A stretch of DNA of 64,000 bases. Source: Phytomonas francai. Lineage: Eukaryota > Euglenozoa > Kinetoplastea > Trypanosomatida > Trypanosomatidae. Positions within the stretch are counted from its first letter, which is position 1. Every line of letters begins with the position of its first letter. The notes under the pieces are model-generated. The model was not told the DNA's origin and did no database searches. It saw only the letters and a list, made by a program, of their open reading frames with translations. A program made the position numbers and the translations under genes. This document shows, one piece after another, positions 57,545 to 64,000 of the stretch. The DNA is taken from contig MJCC01000001.1 in NCBI GenBank assembly GCA_001766655.1, positions 1,888,115-1,952,114 of the forward strand, read 5' to 3'.

Positions 57545-60500
57545 TTACAATGCACGTGCATTAACCTGTTCACCATACATGCCACCCTTAGATCCTCCAA
57601 TAAAAAAAACATCGCTAAACTCGTTTACGACGGTGTGAAGAAGTAATCGCGTGGGGATGATCTCTACTAAGGAACCTGCGTAGGTGCGAATAGTAGGCAG
57701 CAGGGAAAGCGCGTCGTATGTTTCCAACGTCAGAAGAAGTTGGTAATCTACCAACGTGAGTGTGAATTTTGAGTACGAGGACAAGGAAGAGATGCTTTCG
57801 CATGACATCGGATCCTCTCTGAATGTGTTATTCATGGTATTGGCGCCGCCTTCGGTTTCATTGAGTTGATCCGAACCTCTTTTTTTTGTCATCCTCACAT
57901 TCTGCATACAGTTATCTGTAGTAGCCTGAGACTCAAATCCCCCTCCCCTTGTCTTTAACATTGAACAAAGGCTCTTACTACTGCAACCAGCATCCACCAA
58001 CTGAAGTACATAGGTGAGGTTACTTAAGAGTGGCAGCAAGCGGCGCAAGTTTCGCTCCAACAACCGCACCAGCATTTCTACATCAACCCCACTCTTTCCC
58101 CATGTAAAAGCCACAAGGTGATGCATTACGACAATCAAAAAGACTTTAACAGGGACATGGCGATTTGCCGATCTAAGGACAGACGAGACGTCTCTAAAGC
58201 GAACCTCTTCATTCTGGCCTCCAAGGGGAGCTGTGGACGCACATAAGCCTCTTTCAGAGGTACCCTTGGGTTGCCTCGACACAGCACCCACGTGTTCCTG
58301 TTGGGATGAAAGCAAGGCACTGTCAGAGAGTTTGCTCGAGCCCAAGAGCGGAAATTCAAGGAGTGGAACGGGGCGAATCGCGTTGCAATCCGGTAATCGC
58401 CGCTTTGTGTAGCGCGTTGAATAGGAAGTCGTGCATACGCCAGAGGAAGCAGGAGAGCTCTCCAGCAGTGGAGGATCGGAAGATGCAGCGGCCGTGTCCG
58501 CTTTCGATAACCCCGTTTCCACCCCACAAGTCCCCCCTAAGGTTGGATCCGATGGCGCAATACTTACCTTGGCAGTGGACTCAGCTCCCAGTGCAACTGC
58601 AAGACTGCTTTGTACCCCGGTGTGAGTCTTGTTTGGACCTCTAGAAGTCTTGCAAACAGCGGGATGCAGTGGCCTATGAAAAGCATCGCTAGCACCAGTA
58701 CTACTATTTTCATTACCATTAGCGTGTGCAAGTGGCCCTGAGGCGAGCTGGTGTTCCAGTTGCCTCTGGCATTCCATGGCGTACTCCACCCGACCAACAA
58801 TGGTCGAAGCAAAGCGGCTAAGCCATGCTCTGGCCTCCACCGGGATAGACTCCGCACTCAACAATAAAGAGCTTTCCTCTTTTTCACTACTGGGTTGACC
58901 TGGGTGGTGAAGGCTTTCATCATTTTGCTCCTCGTCTACAGTCTTATCCGGACGATTCCGTACATTGGAAGGGGGACTGGCGTCCAAGCTCAAGTTCATC
59001 CGATCGGAGCTAGCCTCCGCAGTTAAAGAAGTTAACTGTTTAAATACTTCAAACGATGAGATTATGTTCGATTCTACGGGTCCCATGTATATCTCTGGTT
59101 TTAAAAACCATGGACGCTGCATCTGTGTGTGAGTCTCACCGAGAGCAGTACTACGATGGTGTGAACTGAAACGTACTGCCCCGTCAGCACCGAAGTTGTT
59201 GTGGCCGTGGTTGATCTCCGATAAGGGACCAGTATACTTGGAGGCCTTCTGTCGGTGCAGTTTCGCTTCGTGCTCTGCACACACGCGCACTGAGGAATCG
59301 AGAAAGGGAAAATGAAGCCTCGCCGGCACCTCAAACGCACCTGAGGGTTGGCAATGGATGGGACAGCGCCCACCGCAGCAGTTGTAGTCAGTCTCGATGT
59401 GCAAAAGCCAGCACTGTGGGTTCGAAGCGAGTGCTTCGCAAAGTGTGCAGGCGGACCCCCATGCACAATACGAAACGAGCTCGACCTGCTCGTGCTCACC
59501 TGGGACGGCTGCTGCTGGCAGAATCTGTTTTGATACGACCATATGCTGAGGACACTTCGCGGTTGCCGTGAGTGGGCTACTGCCAAGTAGCGTGTTTGAC
59601 GTAATGGAAGTACTCATGTTAGTTCCTAAAAACAGATGAGGAGAGGCTACGAACGTGCCGGAAATTTTTTTAGAGGAGACTCCAGTACTCGATGCGTCGA
59701 ACAACGCACCCGAGGGATCGCCAACATATTTGCGGGATCTCTCGCGGCTATGCGCGAACAGGAGCATCAGCATGTTCAGTAGAAGAATTGAAGGCATCAT
59801 GGTGTAGCGCCCCAGTTTCCCACAAGAAGCTCTTGGATTTGCTGTGCTGGTGTCAGACCGCTGCAGAAGTGTCAAGCGCGGTGCACTGCTAGTATGGAGA
59901 CTCCCGCTTAACTTCAGCTGACGCCGCGAAATCTTACTTTGCTGTTTAGACATTACATAGGCTGGCACTACGTCCCCATGTGTAAAAGAGACTGTGACTT
60001 CACGATCAACCAAAATTACACCTTGTAACTGCAGAAACTCTACAATGTCAGCAACGAGAAAGTCCAAGTTTAAGGACTGAGGCAAGACACTGAGAGCCGT
60101 CGCGCGCGTGTCTCGCTCGGAATTTCCATACGGGTGTGGCACCCCGGGAGCGTCAGATGCAAGAGGTTGGCCTGTTGCCCCGTCGGATCGCTGCTGCTGA
60201 AATTGTCGAGAAAGTATACCCCTTCGTAGCTTATTCATCTTAATCAATGCACATTCGAGGCTCCGATTTAATGCTCCAATACGCCATGGTGTCGCCAATC
60301 TGGTTAGACACGCCTGAACGGAAGACAAGGTAAACAACCGAGCATTACTGCGACCAAGGGCCTCTATGTACTCACTTTCCAGTTCATTCAACGACAGGTT
60401 GCATGCGGGGTTTAAGCGGAAGAGACTGAGGGGATTACGGCTGAAGCTAATGGAGGAGATATTCTGTGGGCGAGGTGCGACGCCAGTAAGGAAAGAAAGC

Positions 60501-62044
60501 GGAAGATGTAGAATGTCCTTGATTAAAATGGTACCTGAGAGAGGTGGCGGGGGTGACGGAGCTGAAGCCACATGCTGGTTTGCACCTAAGCCATTGCCAG
60601 GATAAGAATGGAAGAATGGGTGTGCTGCAGCACTTGTAGCGTAACACGACAAACGGCACTCTGTTGCACGCATGGTGGCGCACCAGACGTTAATCGAATG
60701 GGCTAGTTGTGCGATTGTGGTGCAAAGGGTAGTCTTTGGATGTTCGGCCAAGTATGTGAAACGGTCAACGCTTCCATTGGTTGGTCCTAAAAATGTTGGT
60801 TGCCGCATCTGATCAGTCGTGCCTGCTGATCCAAAAGTCGTCATGACAGACTCCCGTCCACCCGTCGATGCCTTCATCTCCTCCATCATGTCGCCATTAA
60901 TGACACGGAGATCCAAAGAGATGTTTTCCTTCGAAGATGTGGTCGACGGTGCCCCACCCTGAACCTCTCCTCTCCCCCTTTCCCACTCGCATTGCAACTG
61001 CTCCATCACTTTGATTTGCTTCGAAACATACTGTGCACGCTGCTCCTCGCGGTAGAGAATATTCATAAAGCATTGCAGAAAACGGGAAATAGTGCCACTA
61101 TCGGTATCTGGGCGATACATCGCAGCGACGAGCATCGCCGTAGAAGCACGCGCCCGCTTTTGAGTCTCTCCTCCATTGGCACCTACTAGTGTGGCGGAGC
61201 CATTTGACTCGGGCATTACCCTCGCATTAGCGCGCGTAACCGTGAGGGGCAGGACCAACAGCGTACAGTTTGACAAGTTTATAGTAGTGAACCCAGTGAA
61301 AGGGGCTCTTAACAAATGTAGGAGGGAGTTTACAGGGATACCCACGCACGTGGTCGTTGTAGGTGTCGGTGTTGCCCTATCAGAACCCATACATTCCATT
61401 CCACCACTTCCAAACGTTGTAGAAGTTCTTAATTTACCTGTTGGTCCGACAACAGAAGTGTCTGTGATGCCTTGAGGGGAAACTGAGGACACTGAAGCAA
61501 GAGAGGCCATGGACACGGGGCGACGCAGCTTGGTGCCGCTCCCCTGCGAAAGTACCGGTGGACCGACAGCCACTGCCCCGCCATTGTTGTCAGACTTTCC
61601 GCTCAACGCGTGTTGGGAAGCCACGGCGTCTGGCGTGCTGTCTGGAGGAGGAATGGCAAGCTTCTTGGGCTTCTTTTTGTGCCGCGTGGTGAGGCCCACG
61701 GCGGTCACCGGGACGCTGTTGCTGCTGTTGCCGTTGCTGCGTCCATCCGGATCACCTGTAGCCTCGGCACGGTTGGCGAGCTCGGTCGACGAGACCGGCT
61801 GCGTGGAAGCCACAGACGCTCGTTTTGATTGCGAATTTGTTGTCGGTGACACTCCACCACCGACCGATGCGTTATTGTTGGGCTTACTGCTGCTTGATGC
61901 TGCAGTTAAAGGGCTGGGAATGGAGGCGGAGGAAGCCGCAGCAACGTCGATAACGAAGGGATTCTCAACAGGAAAGCGAAAGAGTAACTTTTCATGTGCA
62001 AAGAAAAACAAAACAACATTGTTGTCCATGAAGTTGCCTGTCAT
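57545..62044 (-). CDS. NPRL3: NPRL3-like protein (GATOR1 complex subunit, TORC1 regulation)
   Basis: 1,499 residues from ATG 62044. The order of segments follows the Npr3/NPRL3 family: an N-terminal strand pair (VVLFFFAHEKLLFRFPVENP, 10-29) like the RLLFRYPF start, a long disordered insert, LLRAPFTGFTTINLSNCTLLVLPLTV, then the diagnostic segment (about 300-350) with AAMYRPDTDSGTISRFLQCF and ILYREEQRAQYVSKQIKVME (family FNVVFAL...HEERRCQYLSRQ). A winged-helix-like part follows at about 660-690 (NLDFLVADIVEFLQLQGVIL). The C-terminus is helical. NPRL3 pairs with NPRL2 and DEPDC5 as a Rag GTPase-activating complex that restrains TORC1 when amino acids are short. The protein is over twice the usual length; the extra sequence is Ser/Thr/Pro-rich. 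A Cys-rich stretch near 880-930 (about nine Cys) is unusual. The assignment rests mainly on the N-terminal third. Confidence 0.6.
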   Translation of the reverse strand: MTGNFMDNNVVLFFFAHEKLLFRFPVENPFVIDVAAASSASIPSPLTAASSSSKPNNNASVGGGVSPTTNSQSKRASVASTQPVSSTELANRAEATGDPDGRSNGNSSNSVPVTAVGLTTRHKKKPKKLAIPPPDSTPDAVASQHALSGKSDNNGGAVAVGPPVLSQGSGTKLRRPVSMASLASVSSVSPQGITDTSVVGPTGKLRTSTTFGSGGMECMGSDRATPTPTTTTCVGIPVNSLLHLLRAPFTGFTTINLSNCTLLVLPLTVTRANARVMPESNGSATLVGANGGETQKRARASTAMLVAAMYRPDTDSGTISRFLQCFMNILYREEQRAQYVSKQIKVMEQLQCEWERGRGEVQGGAPSTTSSKENISLDLRVINGDMMEEMKASTGGRESVMTTFGSAGTTDQMRQPTFLGPTNGSVDRFTYLAEHPKTTLCTTIAQLAHSINVWCATMRATECRLSCYATSAAAHPFFHSYPGNGLGANQHVASAPSPPPPLSGTILIKDILHLPLSFLTGVAPRPQNISSISFSRNPLSLFRLNPACNLSLNELESEYIEALGRSNARLFTLSSVQACLTRLATPWRIGALNRSLECALIKMNKLRRGILSRQFQQQRSDGATGQPLASDAPGVPHPYGNSERDTRATALSVLPQSLNLDFLVADIVEFLQLQGVILVDREVTVSFTHGDVVPAYVMSKQQSKISRRQLKLSGSLHTSSAPRLTLLQRSDTSTANPRASCGKLGRYTMMPSILLLNMLMLLFAHSRERSRKYVGDPSGALFDASSTGVSSKKISGTFVASPHLFLGTNMSTSITSNTLLGSSPLTATAKCPQHMVVSKQILPAAAVPGEHEQVELVSYCAWGSACTLCEALASNPQCWLLHIETDYNCCGGRCPIHCQPSGAFEVPARLHFPFLDSSVRVCAEHEAKLHRQKASKYTGPLSEINHGHNNFGADGAVRFSSHHRSTALGETHTQMQRPWFLKPEIYMGPVESNIISSFEVFKQLTSLTAEASSDRMNLSLDASPPSNVRNRPDKTVDEEQNDESLHHPGQPSSEKEESSLLLSAESIPVEARAWLSRFASTIVGRVEYAMECQRQLEHQLASGPLAHANGNENSSTGASDAFHRPLHPAVCKTSRGPNKTHTGVQSSLAVALGAESTAKVSIAPSDPTLGGTCGVETGLSKADTAAASSDPPLLESSPASSGVCTTSYSTRYTKRRLPDCNAIRPVPLLEFPLLGSSKLSDSALLSSQQEHVGAVSRQPKGTSERGLCASTAPLGGQNEEVRFRDVSSVLRSANRHVPVKVFLIVVMHHLVAFTWGKSGVDVEMLVRLLERNLRRLLPLLSNLTYVLQLVDAGCSSKSLCSMLKTRGGGFESQATTDNCMQNVRMTKKRGSDQLNETEGGANTMNNTFREDPMSCESISSLSSYSKFTLTLVDYQLLLTLETYDALSLLPTIRTYAGSLVEIIPTRLLLHTVVNEFSDVFFIGGSKGGMYGEQVNARAL

Positions 62045-63202
62045 TGAGCAGTTTCACGCAAACGAAACTAGAAAAGAAAATTTCCACTACTTTCCCCTAA
62101 TTACCTCCTTTGATACGCAAAGCCTTCTACTGATTTGTGTTATTTAATGTGGAAATAAAAGCCAAAACAGTATAAAAGGCTTACTAAGAAACATTCTCTT
62201 GTAAAAAAGAACCATTTCGTCGGGGGAAACCCTTCATTATGGATCAAATGATCTATATACTAGAACGCAATAGCAATATTGCCCAAGTAGAAAGCCTTAC
62301 GTTTTAAGTCTCACCGTACAAGTCTCTCATAGAGTGAAAAAGAGTAACAGTAAGGCCACAGTGTGCAAGTACAACGGGGCGATTCCTTCCTTTTTGTGTC
62401 TACACTTCTTCCATCCGATTACATCGTTAGGAAATGTTTTTGGTGCAAATACCCAGGTTCAATAACCTGGAAAGGGACTTTATGATTAGTTTCTTTCGAA
62501 GGTTTGAACCCCAAGACTTTGAAAAAATAAAAACGATGAAACATCACAATGGCATGCTAAGCTTCACTTATTCTCCACCTTCCCCCCCCCCCTCCTCCCC
62601 GATTTTATATACCTGTTGTGTTCTACTTTTTGTGTCTTGCTACGGAATCCAAACTTACAAAATGGTAAGAGTGAAATTACGCACTAGTACTGAGCTTGAG
62701 ACGAGATATGAATGCCCTGCTTCTGGCTGCCCCATATGAAAATAAAGGGAAAAGTCGGTGTCCTTGCATTAAACACTCAAAATATCAGACTATACAAATC
62801 CTTCTATCTTTCTATATACAGATAGATAGAAAGATATACTAAGAGTATGCAAGGATCGAAATAGCTCGCTTTAGAAACTAGTCGACATTTAAATGCCCTA
62901 ATATTCGGTTATACAAATTAAATGAATAGTCGTAGACTAGAAAAGAAGGAAATAATGAGAATGTTAGTAGTGAGAAGCGAGGCTGGTCGGAATGAATATC
63001 TCTAAAACGCCTATTCAATGAAAACAAGAGTCATGCTTTTTTGATCTAACATCTTTTTTTTTTAATGTAAGCTTCTCATTAAACGTAGCCAATTCAGTAG
63101 TTCGACTAAACACGAAGGCTTTCCCCTTTATTGGGGTATTTTCCCCTTTTCTGAGCGACTAATTTTCAGGAGTATATACCATGTGCTGCTCCTCAAAATA
63201 GA
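62045..63202. other. Intergenic spacer with nested inverted repeat
   Basis: No gene was seen. It contains a C run at 62581-62592, a 101-codon plus-strand frame (62434-62739) without a domain, and a two-tier inverted repeat at 62761-62855. Confidence 0.6.
62761..62855. repeat. Nested inverted repeat (potential hairpin)
   Basis: The inner arms 62805-62815 and 62826-62836 (TATCTTTCTAT and its exact complement) enclose a 10-nt loop. The outer arms 62761-62769 and 62847-62855 (TCCTTGCAT and its complement) flank it, with 35 and 10 unpaired bases between tiers. Confidence 0.75.
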
Positions 63203-63964
63203 TTAGAAAGGTGTTGGGCATTTGTCATTCTTCAGTAAGGTCAAGACCTCTTCTGGACTCTTACTCTTTATGTCCATACGTTTTATGACTTCGTCAAATA
63301 TACTTTTGTACTTTACGGTCATTTTTGCCAACTCGCGCAATTTTTGATCGGCCTTCTGCAGAAGGGCTTCATTATCCTTTAACTTGGTGTGATACTCTGA
63401 AACCATTCGCTCGTGAGCCTTCCTTTCCTCCAATTCCTTGAGACGCCACTGGGTGATTTCACTCTTGTGCTGCTCTTCGGCTTGACGCAACTGCTTATGT
63501 AGCAAGGCAAAGCTATCATCTCGGCTTTGAAGCATCTGTCGTAGCTGATCAAGATGTAGCGTCAACTGTTTGTTTTCACGGCTTAAGCGAGAAAATCGAA
63601 CGGATTCTGAAAATTCTCCACCACCGAAGTACTGCTCCTGCTCCGTTTCTACCTTTTCTTGCGTCTGGTGAATGCTGCCTTGATTTTCATCCCCCTTAGC
63701 CACCTCTGACTGCGCCCCCAACACGCCGCCTGTGCGGGCTCGTTTGGGCGGGGGAAGGCCCGCGATGCCGGTCAAAACATTACCCGCTTCAGTGCCTACG
63801 CCTACGTGAGATAAAAGTTGCCGCAATGGGTCAGCGTTGTTGTTGCCATTCATTTGCTGAAGCTGCAGCTGGACAACATTGAAAACAACACGCAAATCCT
63901 TCAATTTTGTCTTAACCGCCTCGACTCGCTCGCCTGTAAGGATAAAGTTATCTGTCGTATTCAT
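63203..63964 (-). CDS. Coiled-coil protein, family unrecognised; possibly 5'-truncated by the window edge
   Basis: 253 residues from the first ATG in frame (63964). The frame is open to the window end with no stop, so a start beyond 64000 cannot be excluded. Residues 10-40 form one helix (RVEAVKTKLKDLRVVFNVVQ, then a Gln-rich run), followed by a Gly/Pro linker and a continuous coiled coil from about 115 to 230 (SRLSRENKQLTLHLDQLRQML, then KQLRQAEEQHKSEITQWRLKE). The C-terminus ends with a short conserved-looking helix (IFDEVIKRMDIKSKSPEEVLTLL). No catalytic motif, signal peptide or membrane segment is seen. A structural or scaffold role is likely, but the family is unknown to me. Confidence 0.75.
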   Translation of the reverse strand: MNTTDNFILTGERVEAVKTKLKDLRVVFNVVQLQLQQMNGNNNADPLRQLLSHVGVGTEAGNVLTGIAGLPPPKRARTGGVLGAQSEVAKGDENQGSIHQTQEKVETEQEQYFGGGEFSESVRFSRLSRENKQLTLHLDQLRQMLQSRDDSFALLHKQLRQAEEQHKSEITQWRLKELEERKAHERMVSEYHTKLKDNEALLQKADQKLRELAKMTVKYKSIFDEVIKRMDIKSKSPEEVLTLLKNDKCPTPF

Positions 63965-64000
63965 TGCAGCCTGCTTGGCCGTGGTATGCACGCTAAGATG

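Noticed and set aside
1..64000. Possible tRNA, rRNA, snoRNA, CRISPR array, bacterial operon or transposon content
   Set aside because: No tRNA B-box-like GGTTCGANNCC arrangement with a matching acceptor stem, no spaced repeats, and no transposase or reverse-transcriptase motifs were found by reading both strands.

Overview
The window looks like nuclear chromosomal DNA of a trypanosomatid (kinetoplastid) flagellate. All 20 credible protein genes lie on the minus strand, head to tail, with no strand switch, no visible introns and no room for individual promoters. They are separated by about 0.45-1.6 kb of AT-rich, microsatellite-bearing sequence. Several starts have a pyrimidine tract and an AG just upstream, as expected for spliced-leader trans-splicing in a polycistronic unit. 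Gene content agrees: a tandem pair of CLK-type kinases resembling the kinetoplastid kinetochore kinases KKT10/KKT19, a BBS8 ciliary subunit, and an inward-rectifier-type channel whose filter reads GGYMG. The species cannot be named from sequence alone.

Transcription runs from high to low coordinates. In that order: 64.0-57.5 kb holds a coiled-coil protein (possibly cut by the window edge) and a 1,499-residue NPRL3-like protein (GATOR1/TORC1 signalling). 57-52.9 kb holds two CLK/LAMMER kinases whose kinase domains and 3' flanks are almost identical. 51.3-43.7 kb holds a Plus-3/RING protein, BBS8 and a large coiled-coil protein. 42.9-35 kb is one giant MON2-like Golgi/endosome scaffold. 34.4-29.4 kb holds a PPP-family phosphatase and the Kir-like channel. 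28.6-24.7 kb is an unrecognised gene with EF-hand-like features, interrupted by a 215-base assembly gap. 24-12 kb holds a Tim50-like HAD pseudoenzyme, an unknown 703-residue protein, a dual-specificity phosphatase, a CULT-domain (cereblon-like) protein and a UvrD-type helicase. 11.6-0.2 kb holds a glucosidase II beta-like protein, an ARM-like protein, a DH/PH-like protein and a DHHC palmitoyltransferase.

The genes do not form a pathway. As is usual for trypanosomatid polycistrons, neighbours are functionally unrelated: ER glycoprotein quality control, DNA repair, phosphosignalling, mitochondrial import, membrane traffic, cilium and kinetochore. Three themes recur: conserved domains carrying long low-complexity insertions, sharply GC-rich islands inside otherwise moderate-GC genes, and conserved folds with altered key residues (channel filter, DHHC zinc ligand, Tim50 catalytic aspartates, one wall of the CULT cage). 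The most informative items for follow-up are the CULT protein, the channel, the kinase gene-conversion tract and the GATOR1-like protein.

Open frames were re-anchored on ATG where the longest frame began with a non-ATG codon. Functions are read from motifs; no database search was possible.
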